The position numbers and the translations under genes were made by a program. Below are positions 30,800-39,605 of a stretch of 64,000 nucleotides of DNA, in pieces. The notes beneath the pieces are model-generated. The model had not been told where the DNA came from and made no database searches. It was given only the letters and a program-made list of their open reading frames with translations. The stretch spans positions 56,001 to 120,000 of the forward strand of contig JAQWMQ010000027.1 in NCBI GenBank assembly GCA_029246705.1, written 5' to 3'. Source of the stretch: Phycisphaerales bacterium (GTDB lineage Bacteria > Planctomycetota > Phycisphaerae > Phycisphaerales > SM1A02). Each line of letters begins with the position of its first letter. Position 1 is the stretch's first letter.

Positions 30800-31366
30800 T
30801 TAGAACTGCACCTGAGGGACGTTGCGTTCGGCAGCATCCTCGAGCTCGAAGAGATCGCGCTTCTGGAAGCTGAACATGCCCGCGACGATGTTGGTGGGAA
30901 TCGTCTGGAGTGCCTCGTTGTAACTGGCCGTGGTTCGGTTGTAGTGGGTGCGCGCGAAGCCGATCTTGTTCTCGGTACTGGTCAGCTCCTCCTGAAGGGC
31001 CAGGAAGTTCTGGTTGGCCTTGAGGTCGGGATAGGCTTCAGAGAGTGCGAAGATCTTCCCGAGTGCGGAGCTCAGCATGCCTTCCGCCTGGGCGGAGGCC
31101 GCAGGACCGTTGGCATCGACCGCCTGGCTGCGAGCCTTGATGACGTTTTCAAGGGTCTCCTTCTCATGTGAGGCATAGCCCTTGACCGTGTTCACGAGGT
31201 TGGGAACGAGATCGTGCCTTCGCTTGAGCTGGACATCAATGTCCGACCACGCGGTCTCCGATGCGATTCTTCGACGAACCAGACCGTTGTACATCCCGAA
31301 GAACCAACCGCCCAGTACAAGAACCAGGAGGACGATCACACCGATGACGATGAGCAGTGGCAACAT
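30800..31366 (-). CDS. LemA family protein 2
   Basis: 188 residues. An N-terminal helix (LPLLIVIGVIVLLVLVLGGWFFGMYN) is followed by the canonical LemA core: SDIDVQLKRRHDLVPNLVNTVKGYASHEKETL, EAYPDLKANQNFLALQEELTSTENKI, ARTHYNR and FFSFQ-type terminal segment. It is closer to the family consensus than LemA protein 1. ATG 31366 has GAGGAAAGG nine bases upstream, better than the frame start at 31402. It heads the LemA/HtpX block, with 125 bases separating it from the HAD gene. Confidence 0.93.
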   Translation of the reverse strand: MLPLLIVIGVIVLLVLVLGGWFFGMYNGLVRRRIASETAWSDIDVQLKRRHDLVPNLVNTVKGYASHEKETLENVIKARSQAVDANGPAASAQAEGMLSSALGKIFALSEAYPDLKANQNFLALQEELTSTENKIGFARTHYNRTTASYNEALQTIPTNIVAGMFSFQKRDLFELEDAAERNVPQVQF

Positions 31367-31491
31367 GAATGAGAACCTTTCCTCGATGGATGGAGACATC
31401 AACCCTCAGGGTGGGCTGCGGTGACACAGTCTATTCGTTCTCAAGGCGTTGCCGGGATGTCCGGCTTTACAGAATGGAGGACATGCCGCAG

Positions 31492-32178
31492 TCAGAAGGC
31501 CGCCAGAGCATCGAGGAAGGCCTTTTGATCGGTGAAATCAGGAAATACCCGCGTGGCCCCTTCTTTTCCAAGCAGCTCGGCTCGCTTTCCGGTTGCCACG
31601 CCCAGGAACCCGATGGCCAAAGCTCGTGCGGCACGGACATCCCAGCAACCATCGCCGACGTAGACGGCGTTGCCGAGGGATTCCATTTCGATTCCCAGCC
31701 TGGCGGCGGCGCGCTCCATCGCGATGGTGATGATCCGCTCACGGGGATGGGCGTCATCAGCGAACGCGGCCGGGAGATCATGGGTTGAGATGCCCGCACT
31801 CTCCAGTTTCAGGCAAGCCGAACAACGCCAGCCTCCGGTGGCCACGGCGACGTGGATACCGCGCTCCTTCAGGGCCTCGATCAGCCCTGCCGCCCCCGGC
31901 GTGGCCTGGAACTGCCCGGGATCGCTCGACCGGGTCTCTTCAAGCAGCTCGAGAAAACGGTCTCGCAGTCGATCCAGAAGTTCCCGGGTGGGCTCCTCGT
32001 TGCGATGCTCTCGAATGAGGGCACAGGCGATCGATTCGTCGGTGGAATGGGGATACGCCCCCCAATCGGTGCTCATGGATCCGACTCCGAGTATCTCCTC
32101 GGCCGCACGACACCAGCAGCTGTCATCCACACCCGAGGTGTGGCAGAGGGTTCCATCGATGTCGAAGATCACGATCAT
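31492..32178 (-). CDS. HAD-superfamily phosphatase
   Basis: 228 residues with the four HAD motifs: FDIDGTL at residues 4-10 (nucleophile Asp), VATGG for motif II, a lysine-free ERAAAR stretch near motif III, and VYVGDGCWDVRAA for motif IV. The helical cap is of the C1 type found in phosphoglycolate phosphatase and beta-phosphoglucomutase relatives. Substrate is not readable. It is divergent from the helical secreted protein gene and has its own upstream region; no SD site is evident. Confidence 0.82.
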   Translation of the reverse strand: MIVIFDIDGTLCHTSGVDDSCWCRAAEEILGVGSMSTDWGAYPHSTDESIACALIREHRNEEPTRELLDRLRDRFLELLEETRSSDPGQFQATPGAAGLIEALKERGIHVAVATGGWRCSACLKLESAGISTHDLPAAFADDAHPRERIITIAMERAAARLGIEMESLGNAVYVGDGCWDVRAARALAIGFLGVATGKRAELLGKEGATRVFPDFTDQKAFLDALAAF

Positions 32179-32273
32179 GGTCGGCTCGGGCTTAATTCGG
32201 TGGGAGCTGGGGAACTCATGGTAAACGAGAGAGGCGATCGGCTGTAGGCTTCTACAAGGAGAGAACGGACCGC

Positions 32274-33740
32274 ATGCGTCACATCCCCCCCACCATGACG
32301 ATCATCGCCTTGACTGCGCTCACATTGATGCAGGCGCCGGCCGCCGGACTGCAGGACGCGAGCACTGCATCGGTTCGGGCCCAGGAGGATCGGGCACTGC
32401 TGAGGAGGGTGCGTGAGCAGCAGCTGTTGGAGCGGATCCTTCCCAGCATCATGTCTCCCGCCAGGTTGAACGAGGTGGCGATCACGCTCGAACTCGATGG
32501 AAAATCCCTCGAAACCTGGTCGAGCATGGTCGAGCAGTACCAAGTGGAATGGGAAAGGCTGGGATCCGCGGAAGCACGTCGTGCTCGAGCATTGAAGATC
32601 TCGGCCTACGACTGGGACGATCAGCAGGAGCGGTTCATCCCTCGCCCCGTCACGGATCTCGTGATGCTCGAGGAGATCACGTCGAGACTTCGGGACCTGG
32701 TCAGGCTGATCGAGGACGAACTGTTCGAGAACCTGCCTCTCCTGGTTTCCGAGGATCACGTGGACACGGTTCATGGGATCGTCCATCACAGGGCACTCGA
32801 GAGGGATCTTCGTCCATCGACGATCGCAGGATCGCAGACCGACATCACGAACCTGATCGATGACCTGCCGGTCCAGGAGGAGAACCTGGAGGCGATCAAG
32901 GCGTGGGCCAAGACCTATCGAACGGAATTCCGCGATGCGATCGAACTCCACGCACGACTCGTTGATCGGGACCGCAGAACGTACGCAGAGGAACTGGTAG
33001 AGCTGGGGCCGCTTCCGGAGCACGATGTTGTTCGGGAATACATCGCGCTCGTGGCGATCGATCGCTCGGAGAGACGGTCAGAGATCCTCGAGATGGGGAT
33101 CACCCTGCAACGGCTCAACCAGGAGCACATCAAGCGTGCACGGTCGTTGCTGCCGCCCGAGATCTCGCTGAAACTGCTTCTTGCCTGGCAGAAATCGATG
33201 GGAGGCGTCTATCTCGGCGAGCAAGGCCAGCTCGTCGAGCTGATCGAACGCATCATCATGGAACCCGGCCTCGACGATCGATCGAAGGAAGCAGTGCTAT
33301 CGATACCCGATGAGATCGTGGCCAGGAACGAGCTGCTCGACGCATTGATTCTCGAACAGGAGACGAGGACCAGTCTTCTCTCCGAGAAGCCCGGGTCGGC
33401 GCAACGTGACGCCTTGTTGCTGGGCATGCATTCGGAAGAGCTTGAATCGAACGTGAAGAGGCGCCAGACACTGATCAACGGGATCCAGACGTTGCTTGGA
33501 ATCCTGAGTAATGATGTACCGGAGATGACCTTTCGGCTGATGGCACTCGAGACGGAGCTCGAGGCCCGCAATGGATCCGATCTCGAACTGGCCGAGCGGT
33601 CCAGGGCGAGAGCCCTCTCGATCGACGACCGACTGGCGTGGGAAGCAGTGGAGGCGAAGATCAAGGACGCACTGGAAGCACGTGCAGGAACCAAGGAACC
33701 AGCCCCGGTGAACGACGAGGGAGAGGCCGAAGACCGATGA
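32274..33740 (+). CDS. Secreted helical protein, unknown
   Basis: 488 residues. A signal peptide (MTIIALTALTLMQAPAAG) is followed by an almost entirely helical, charged protein rich in Glu, Arg and Leu, with no cysteines in the mature part and no recognisable catalytic motif. AAGGAGAG lies about eleven bases upstream of the ATG. Its last four bases overlap the galactokinase start, so the two are translationally linked, though why a periplasmic helical protein would be coupled to a sugar kinase is unclear. Confidence 0.7.
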   Translation: MRHIPPTMTIIALTALTLMQAPAAGLQDASTASVRAQEDRALLRRVREQQLLERILPSIMSPARLNEVAITLELDGKSLETWSSMVEQYQVEWERLGSAEARRARALKISAYDWDDQQERFIPRPVTDLVMLEEITSRLRDLVRLIEDELFENLPLLVSEDHVDTVHGIVHHRALERDLRPSTIAGSQTDITNLIDDLPVQEENLEAIKAWAKTYRTEFRDAIELHARLVDRDRRTYAEELVELGPLPEHDVVREYIALVAIDRSERRSEILEMGITLQRLNQEHIKRARSLLPPEISLKLLLAWQKSMGGVYLGEQGQLVELIERIIMEPGLDDRSKEAVLSIPDEIVARNELLDALILEQETRTSLLSEKPGSAQRDALLLGMHSEELESNVKRRQTLINGIQTLLGILSNDVPEMTFRLMALETELEARNGSDLELAERSRARALSIDDRLAWEAVEAKIKDALEARAGTKEPAPVNDEGEAEDR

Positions 33741-34912
33741 GTCCACCCAGCCCTGCATCGAGCGCGAAGAAAACCTACGACAGACGTTTCGGCAGGTCGC
33801 CGGAGTTGATCGCGATCGCACCAGGAAGGGTCAACCTGATCGGGGACCACGTCGATTATGCAGGTGGCCTGGTGATGCCGATGGCCATCGACTGCTGCAC
33901 CGCGGTTGCTGTGGGACGTGATCCGGAGGCAACCGACGAGCCAAGCGTGATCGTGGCCGCGGATCTCGACGTGGAATGCAAGATCGATCTCGGCGAGATC
34001 CAGTCACCACGACAACCGGGCACCCCGGACGCCTTCCTCAACTACGTCACCGGCCCCCTCGAGCAGATCCGCAAGGCAGGGGTTTCCTTGCCGCGGATGG
34101 ATCTGGTGATCGCCAGTTCCGTGCCGATGGGCGGAGGGCTCAGCTCCAGTGCCGCTCTGGAAATCGCCGTCCTTCTCGCGGTGAGAACACTCCTCGAACG
34201 GAAGACCTCCCCGCTGGAACTGGCACTGGAGGCCCAACGAGCCGAACACGAGCAGGCCGGTACGCCCTGCGGGATCATGGACATGTACGTCTCCGCAGCG
34301 GCTCGCCCCGGTCACGCCTGCATGATCGACTGCATGACCAACGAACTACGACAGGTGCGCATGCCACCGGAGGATGAGGCGGTCGTGATGGTCACCGACA
34401 CACGAACCAGGCATGAACTCAATGACGGAGCGTACGCAACTCGCCGAGAGCAGTGCGAGGAAGCAGCACGCATGCTGGGGGTGGATCTCCTGGGACAGGC
34501 GTCGATCGCGCAGGTACACGAGGCAGGGTTGCCCGGGACCATCGATTCCAGGGCTCGTCACGTCGTCGAGGAGATCGCTCGTGTCCTCGACTTTGCTGGG
34601 GCGCTGGAAAGAGGGGACCTCGAGACCGCGGGAGACACCATGTTCTCCAGCCACGACTCCCTGCGGGATCTCTACGAGGTGTCCTGCCCTGAACTCGACC
34701 TGCTGGTCGAGACCGCACGCGACCACCGTGGCCGGGGTGTCTACGGGTCACGCATGACCGGAGGTGGTTTCGGAGGTTGCACCGTGACCCTCTGCCGCAA
34801 GGAGTTCGTCGATGAACTGGAAACCGCTTTCAGGACCGCATTCCAAGACGCATTCGGACATGAGCCGGAATCCTTCATCACGAGTGCTGGAGCTGGTGCA
34901 CACGTTATGTGA
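33737..34912 (+). CDS. galK: Galactokinase, GHMP family
   Basis: 391 residues. ATP-dependent kinase for galactose or a related sugar. Motif 1 reads GRVNLIGDHVDYAGG (residues 30-44); the usual Glu of GEHTDYNGG is Asp here. The ATP loop PMGGGLSSSAALE is near residues 130-142, the catalytic Asp lies in CGIMDMYVSA (usually CGIMDQ), and motif 3 is RMTGGGFGGCTV. The start at 33737 gives an ATGA overlap with the preceding gene. galT and galE are not nearby. The changes in motif 1 and at the Gln position could alter sugar preference. Confidence 0.88.
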   Translation: MSPPSPASSAKKTYDRRFGRSPELIAIAPGRVNLIGDHVDYAGGLVMPMAIDCCTAVAVGRDPEATDEPSVIVAADLDVECKIDLGEIQSPRQPGTPDAFLNYVTGPLEQIRKAGVSLPRMDLVIASSVPMGGGLSSSAALEIAVLLAVRTLLERKTSPLELALEAQRAEHEQAGTPCGIMDMYVSAAARPGHACMIDCMTNELRQVRMPPEDEAVVMVTDTRTRHELNDGAYATRREQCEEAARMLGVDLLGQASIAQVHEAGLPGTIDSRARHVVEEIARVLDFAGALERGDLETAGDTMFSSHDSLRDLYEVSCPELDLLVETARDHRGRGVYGSRMTGGGFGGCTVTLCRKEFVDELETAFRTAFQDAFGHEPESFITSAGAGAHVM

Positions 34913-34982
34913 GCGTGATCGGGCAGGAAAGATGCGAAATTGACAACAGGGATCCGACGATGAAAGGTATCCTCTGCAAACG

Positions 34983-35678
34983 ATGAAACGCCTTGCAATA
35001 CAAACGTACAGAATCAGTGCCGTCCTGCTCATGCTCGGTCTTGCCGCCTGCAATGATGGTTCAGGAACGAGCAAAGACGAATCCGGCGCGAACAAGGGCA
35101 CCGAGCCCGGAGCCAACCCATTGTCAGTGGTCTTCGAGACCGACCGGGGCACGTTCGAGATCCGACTCCGACCGGACCTCGCTCCCCTTTCGGTCATGAA
35201 CTTCTGCAATCTCGTCCAGAGAGGCTTCTATCACGGGATGGAAGTCAGCGCATCCAACCAGGTCGCGAGAACTCTCGGAGAGACCAAGCGAATTCCCCCT
35301 TACATGGTGGAACCCGAGTACTCGAGCAGCCTGTTCTTCGACAGACCCGGCGTGATTGCGTGGAGCAATCTCCCGAGGTCCAGCGAGAATGACGACTACA
35401 CACCCCACCCCACCCGCTTCTTCATCACCGTCCAGCCACAGGAACGATGGAACCTCCAGTACGTCCCCTTCGGAACGGTGGAAGGTGGCGGCGCGATCGT
35501 TGACTCGACGGCCACCGGCGACTGGGTGCGTTCCGCGAAGGTGAAGGGTGATCCGACGTGGTTGTATGAGACCTATCCGGACCGGTTGGCCACATGGAAC
35601 GCGGCACTCGATGCCGCCGGGCACAAACGAGCCGGAGAGAAAGGCAAGACTCCGGTCCTGCCGGTCAATTCCAACTGA
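34983..35678 (+). CDS. Cyclophilin-fold lipoprotein with degenerate active site
   Basis: 231 residues. A lipoprotein signal (LMLGLAAC) places Cys23 or so as the lipidated residue, followed by a Gly/Ser/Glu linker. The domain matches cyclophilin in order (VVFETDRGTFEIRLRPDLAPLSVMNFCNLVQRGFYHG, PTRFFITVQP, VPFGTVEGG), but the FHR segment that carries the catalytic Arg reads MEVSAS, and SQFFI is TRFFI. PPIase activity is therefore doubtful. Upstream, TTGACA (near 34940) and TATCCT nine bases before ATG may form a promoter with unusual spacing. It overlaps the Lon-domain gene tail by 14 bases. Confidence 0.8.
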   Translation: MKRLAIQTYRISAVLLMLGLAACNDGSGTSKDESGANKGTEPGANPLSVVFETDRGTFEIRLRPDLAPLSVMNFCNLVQRGFYHGMEVSASNQVARTLGETKRIPPYMVEPEYSSSLFFDRPGVIAWSNLPRSSENDDYTPHPTRFFITVQPQERWNLQYVPFGTVEGGGAIVDSTATGDWVRSAKVKGDPTWLYETYPDRLATWNAALDAAGHKRAGEKGKTPVLPVNSN

Positions 35679-36387
35679 GATGCTTCGGCCAGTCCCGCCA
35701 GGGCTGGCGATCACTGATCGAGACCAGTCGATCGATGTGCTCGAGTTCCAGGTGAACGATTCGAGCTCGTTCGGCTGGATCAGGCTCCTCGAGCAGGCGA
35801 TAGCGGACGGCGTCGTCCTTCATCAGGATGAACGAGGTCATCTCGATCAGGGTCTCGATCGGGACATCATCACGATCGATCAGGGACCGAACCGCCTCGG
35901 AAGCGTGCATCTTGCTGAGTCGATCACCAAGAAGCAGTCTTCGAATGGCATTTCGAACGACCGGCGAAGGACTGGGGCTGTGGATGGACTCGATGGGTCG
36001 CATCATGGCCGTCCGGTAGAGCCTCTCTCCCTGCGGTTCGTTCACGGAAAGAATCTTGGCCCTGCAGATTCCGAGCATGAGGATGTTGCGTCGCCCGTCC
36101 GGGAGAGATTCATTCTTGAGGATTCGACCGACACAGACCACGGGACGAAGGGGCGGTTCCGAATAGAACTCCTCGGGACCATGTGACTCGTCGATCACCG
36201 CGAGCGCGATGGGTGCACCTTCGTGGGATTCCGGGTCGCTGGATGGGCGAAGGGAGTCCTCGATCATCTGCAGGTAACGCTGCTCGAAGATGTGCAGCGG
36301 CTGCAGGGTCTGTGGATACAGGACGACGGATCGAAGTGGAAACACCGGAATGGACTGATCGAAGTTGATCAGGGTCGAGTCGGACAT
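35665..36387 (-). CDS. Stand-alone Lon N-terminal (substrate-binding) domain protein
   Basis: 240 residues. The N-terminal part is a LON substrate-binding domain: IPVFPLRSVVLYPQTLQPLHIFEQRYLQMIEDSL, then IALAVID and RPVVCVGRI. A helical second half follows (EAVRSLIDRDDVPIETLIEMTSFI). There is no AAA+ or peptidase domain. Such proteins are common, of unknown role, and may bind unfolded peptides. No SD site precedes the ATG; a TACCAT box lies six bases upstream, so the message may be leaderless. Confidence 0.88.
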   Translation of the reverse strand: MSDSTLINFDQSIPVFPLRSVVLYPQTLQPLHIFEQRYLQMIEDSLRPSSDPESHEGAPIALAVIDESHGPEEFYSEPPLRPVVCVGRILKNESLPDGRRNILMLGICRAKILSVNEPQGERLYRTAMMRPIESIHSPSPSPVVRNAIRRLLLGDRLSKMHASEAVRSLIDRDDVPIETLIEMTSFILMKDDAVRYRLLEEPDPAERARIVHLELEHIDRLVSISDRQPWRDWPKHLSWN

Positions 36388-36393
36388 GCCTAC

Positions 36394-36399
36394 ATGGTA
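36394..36399 (-). promoter_or_regulatory. Putative -10 box for a leaderless Lon-domain transcript
   Basis: Minus-strand TACCAT followed by GTAGGC and the ATG at 36387, a six-base spacing identical to that of the UbiA-like and lptD genes. The box lies in the 36-base gap after the HDOD gene, so the Lon-domain gene can be transcribed independently. Confidence 0.45.
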
Positions 36400-36423
36400 G
36401 GCGCCTGATTGGGAAAACCCCAG

Positions 36424-37314
36424 TCAGGCGGCCATTGAAAGCTCGATCTCCTCGATGTAGCTCGGAAGCGAACCAAGAAGTCCCTGGAGTGCGACAGGAC
36501 CAATTCCGATCGCGTCATACGATGCGGGGTTCACGTCCAGAACCGGCAGGTCAAGGCGGAATCCACCGGTCGTGGAGGCGGCCAGTCGATCGGCCACGTG
36601 GACGACCCAGGGGATCGAGGCCTCGTCACCGGTCAGGTCGGTCGGGTCGTGATGGTGGGCCGCGGCGGCCATGAGGGTTCGCGGGAACTTCCACTTCTCG
36701 CAGAGCACGGCGCCCAGGTCCTGGTGATCGACACCAAAGACGATGCGTTCCTGGAGAACCAGTTCGTTCTGCGGGGCACCGCGGTCATCCATCTCGAGCA
36801 GCGAGAAAGCCTTGGCAAAGCGGTTGCGATCGTACTGGAGGGCGATCATGAAGCCGATGTCATGAAGCAACCCGGCAAGGAAGGCCTCGTCACTTGATCC
36901 GGATTTGATCTCACGGGCGATCATGCAGGAGGTCGCGGCAGTTGCGACGCTGTGGGACCAGAGTTCCCGTGCCTCGAAGCTCGAGCATCCCGATCCACCA
37001 CGGAAGATCTTTCCGAGGCTCGCAGCGACCGCTATGTTCTTGACGGCGTTCAGCCCCAGCAGGGAGATCGCACGGTTGATGGAACCGATCTGCCTGGGAA
37101 GACCGTAGAAGGCCGAGTTCACGACCTTGAGGACCCTGGCACTGAGCGCGGGGTCGGTGGCGACGATCTGGTGCAGATCACTGGCAGAACTCGTCGGATC
37201 CTCGACCACATCGATGATGTTCAAGGTCACTTCAGGGAGCGTCGCCATGTGGGTGATGCTCTCGACGATTTCATGTGCGATGGTCTGTGATTCTTGACTT
37301 GCTCGCGGAATCAT
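36424..37314 (-). CDS. HDOD-domain signalling protein
   Basis: 296 residues spanning a single HDOD domain: LPEVTLNIIDVVEDPTSSASDLHQIVATDPALSARVLKVVNSAFYGLPRQIGSI (a cyclic pattern typical of the family), AISLLGLNAVKNIAVA, and GLLHDIGFMIALQY with the HD pair. HDOD proteins are thought to act in chemotaxis, motility or cyclic-di-GMP signalling without phosphodiesterase activity. No output domain is attached. It follows the neuC gene by 120 bases on the same strand, which is compatible with a motility setting. Confidence 0.88.
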   Translation of the reverse strand: MIPRASQESQTIAHEIVESITHMATLPEVTLNIIDVVEDPTSSASDLHQIVATDPALSARVLKVVNSAFYGLPRQIGSINRAISLLGLNAVKNIAVAASLGKIFRGGSGCSSFEARELWSHSVATAATSCMIAREIKSGSSDEAFLAGLLHDIGFMIALQYDRNRFAKAFSLLEMDDRGAPQNELVLQERIVFGVDHQDLGAVLCEKWKFPRTLMAAAAHHHDPTDLTGDEASIPWVVHVADRLAASTTGGFRLDLPVLDVNPASYDAIGIGPVALQGLLGSLPSYIEEIELSMAA

Positions 37315-37434
37315 TGACGTACCCCGATTACTTCAAATTGATCTTCAACGGACGGACGCTGTGCACTATCGATTTCGGCGAAGAACGGCTCCTGCTTGAG
37401 CTCCCGGTACAGAGAATCGGATTTCTGGGGGAGA

Positions 37435-38562
37435 TTACCCACCCCGGGGGGCATGCCAGCGCTTTCGAGGGCGCACGGAATCCAGATCCAGGCAGGCCAG
37501 CAAACCCGCCACGCGCTCTCCGGCGTTTCCGTCCCCGAATCGGGGATCTCGACCTCGGGCTGCAACCGAACCGATCTCATCGAGCGCACCGTGCAATTCA
37601 CGTCCGGTAAGGCACGAGACATGGAGAGCGGTGTGGGGACGCTCCCGACCTGACTGCCGGTCGCCCACGTCGACCGCAGGAACGCCGAGTGCGGCACACT
37701 CGATCAACCCCGCACTGCTGTTCCCGACGAGGGCGTCAAGACGTTGGAGGAGTCCGACGAATGCCGGTCGTTCCAGGTGATCGATCATGAAGAGACCGGA
37801 CCGTTCTATCGCGTTCATGATGCCCGATCGACCGACATCCCGGTTCGGTTCGAACACGACCGTGGGACCACGCTCGGAAACCGCTTCGAGAACGGATGTG
37901 GCACCTGCGAACTCATCCGCGCTTCCGCCCCCCGTGCCATGGAGCATGACCGCGAACCGAGGAGCGCCGAACTCCCGCCAGCGAGCATCACTGAGTGGCG
38001 GCATCGCATCAAGTCCATCGACGGCAGGTGACCCGACGGTGAAGATCGAACCGGGATCCTCGCCCATCATCCTGATGCGGGAAGCGCTCAACGGAGTGGC
38101 GGGAAAATGCAGATGGGCGAGCTTGGTGATCGCATGACGCATCGATTCATCTGCGACCCCGCTTGCAACATCACCACCATGCAGGTGGGCGATCCTGACA
38201 CCGGAAAGCGATGCCGCACTGGCGGCCGCGAAGACCTCGAGGCGATCACCCAGGACCAGGACGATGTCGGGCTGGAGACGATCAATGGTCTCGGCGAATC
38301 CCTGGACCCCAAGAGCAAGGGCTCTTGCATCATCCACACGGGTGACATGGTCCTCCGACTGCATGGGAATGACTGCGTCGACGACACGTTCACCCCTGAT
38401 CTCATCGATGGTCGGGTTTCGACCCAGCAGGTGCGACCCCCCCACCGCGAGCAGGGGTTCGAGCACGGGATCCCGGTCGAAGGCATCGAGAATGGGCCGA
38501 AGCAGGCCATACTCGGCTCGACTGCCGGTCATCACGAGGATTCTGCGAGGAATCAAGTGCAT
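37435..38562 (-). CDS. neuC: NeuC-type UDP-GlcNAc 2-epimerase (hydrolysing)
   Basis: 375 residues, GT-B fold epimerase/hydrolase that yields ManNAc or a 2,4-diacetamido analogue for nonulosonate synthesis. The signature TGSRAEYGLLRPI is at residues 12-24. Later motifs are VLVLGDRLEVFAAA, AHLHGGDVASG with HGGD, and VGNSSAGLIE with the conserved Ser near the C-terminus. It overlaps neuB by ten bases and is the last gene of a four-gene operon. Whether the product is sialic, legionaminic or another acid cannot be told without the acetyl- and aminotransferase genes, which are not in the window. Confidence 0.92.
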   Translation of the reverse strand: MHLIPRRILVMTGSRAEYGLLRPILDAFDRDPVLEPLLAVGGSHLLGRNPTIDEIRGERVVDAVIPMQSEDHVTRVDDARALALGVQGFAETIDRLQPDIVLVLGDRLEVFAAASAASLSGVRIAHLHGGDVASGVADESMRHAITKLAHLHFPATPLSASRIRMMGEDPGSIFTVGSPAVDGLDAMPPLSDARWREFGAPRFAVMLHGTGGGSADEFAGATSVLEAVSERGPTVVFEPNRDVGRSGIMNAIERSGLFMIDHLERPAFVGLLQRLDALVGNSSAGLIECAALGVPAVDVGDRQSGRERPHTALHVSCLTGRELHGALDEIGSVAARGRDPRFGDGNAGERVAGLLACLDLDSVRPRKRWHAPRGG

Positions 38563-39605
38563 GCCTCCAGTGGTGCGAGATCCTCGAGAAGAATCAGTTC
38601 ACCGCCCCTGATTGGCCGTGCGACCTCACGTCCGTAGAGTTCGGAAAGAAGGGAGGGTTTCAATCCGTGACCCGGTCTCATCGTCGTGAGATCATCAGGC
38701 CCGAGTCGGTCACCGACCACGAGATCCCGGACCGCCGCGATCGACTGCCTGGCATTCTCGCGGACACCGATCTCGATCGGCAGGACCCCCTTGTCTCGGG
38801 AACCCAGCATCCGCGCCGAACTGCGAGCGAAGCGGACGTATCGACCGAAGTCCTCCGGCGAGAGCGAGGCCGCATGATCAGGACCGCTCGCATGCACGTT
38901 CCACGTCAGGTGCTTTTCGAGAATCGTCGCCCCGCAAGCGACGGCGAGACCACCCGTCTCCCAGCCCGGCGTGTGGTCGCTGTATCCGACGGGCATGCCG
39001 AAGTGATCTCCGAGTGCCCTGATACCGCCCAACGCGGCCTGTTCGGGGGGCGTCGGATAGCTGCTCACGCAGTGCAGCAGTGCACAACGGGATGGTTCGA
39101 CCCAGCCAATCGCCTCGGCGACTTCGGCCATGGTGCTTCCACCGGTGCTGAGAACAAGGGGGCGACCGGTCCCGGCGAGGGCTTCGATGAGCGGGCGGTT
39201 GATGATGTCGGGCGAAGCTGTCTTGAAGAGATCCCAGTCCAGCCGCGCCGCATCAGGGACAAGTTCGGCCGAGAAGACCGTGACCACCGCGAGCATGCCG
39301 TGATGTCGGGCGCGACGAACCACGCGTTCCATGGCGTCGGCATCCAACTCGAGCCGACCGAGCATCGACGCGACGTCATGTTCCCCCGAATCACGCTGAT
39401 AGGGCGCCAACCCGGCCGATCGGGAGACCAGTCGTTCGGCCTTGAACCACTGGAGCTTGATCGCATCGGCACCAGCACCGGCGGCATGATCGACGAGTTC
39501 GACCGCACGGTCGGGATCACCGTCGTGGTTGACCCCGATTTCGGCGATCACGAATGGATCACACCGCCCACCCGGAAGGCTCAAGATGTCCTGGCTGGTT
39601 TTCAT
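38553..39605 (-). CDS. neuB: NeuB-type N-acylneuraminate / legionaminate synthase
   Basis: 350 residues. The TIM-barrel synthase condenses an N-acylmannosamine-type sugar with phosphoenolpyruvate. Motifs: VIAEIGVNHDGD (residues 19-30), AIKLQWFKAERL, FKTASPDIIN, LSTGGSTMAEVAEA, HCVSSYPTPPEQAALGGI, GYSDHT and EKHLTW. A C-terminal SAF (antifreeze-like) domain follows the barrel. The overlap with neuA (four bases) and neuC (ten bases) implies coupled translation. Confidence 0.95.
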   Translation of the reverse strand: MKTSQDILSLPGGRCDPFVIAEIGVNHDGDPDRAVELVDHAAGAGADAIKLQWFKAERLVSRSAGLAPYQRDSGEHDVASMLGRLELDADAMERVVRRARHHGMLAVVTVFSAELVPDAARLDWDLFKTASPDIINRPLIEALAGTGRPLVLSTGGSTMAEVAEAIGWVEPSRCALLHCVSSYPTPPEQAALGGIRALGDHFGMPVGYSDHTPGWETGGLAVACGATILEKHLTWNVHASGPDHAASLSPEDFGRYVRFARSSARMLGSRDKGVLPIEIGVRENARQSIAAVRDLVVGDRLGPDDLTTMRPGHGLKPSLLSELYGREVARPIRGGELILLEDLAPLEACT

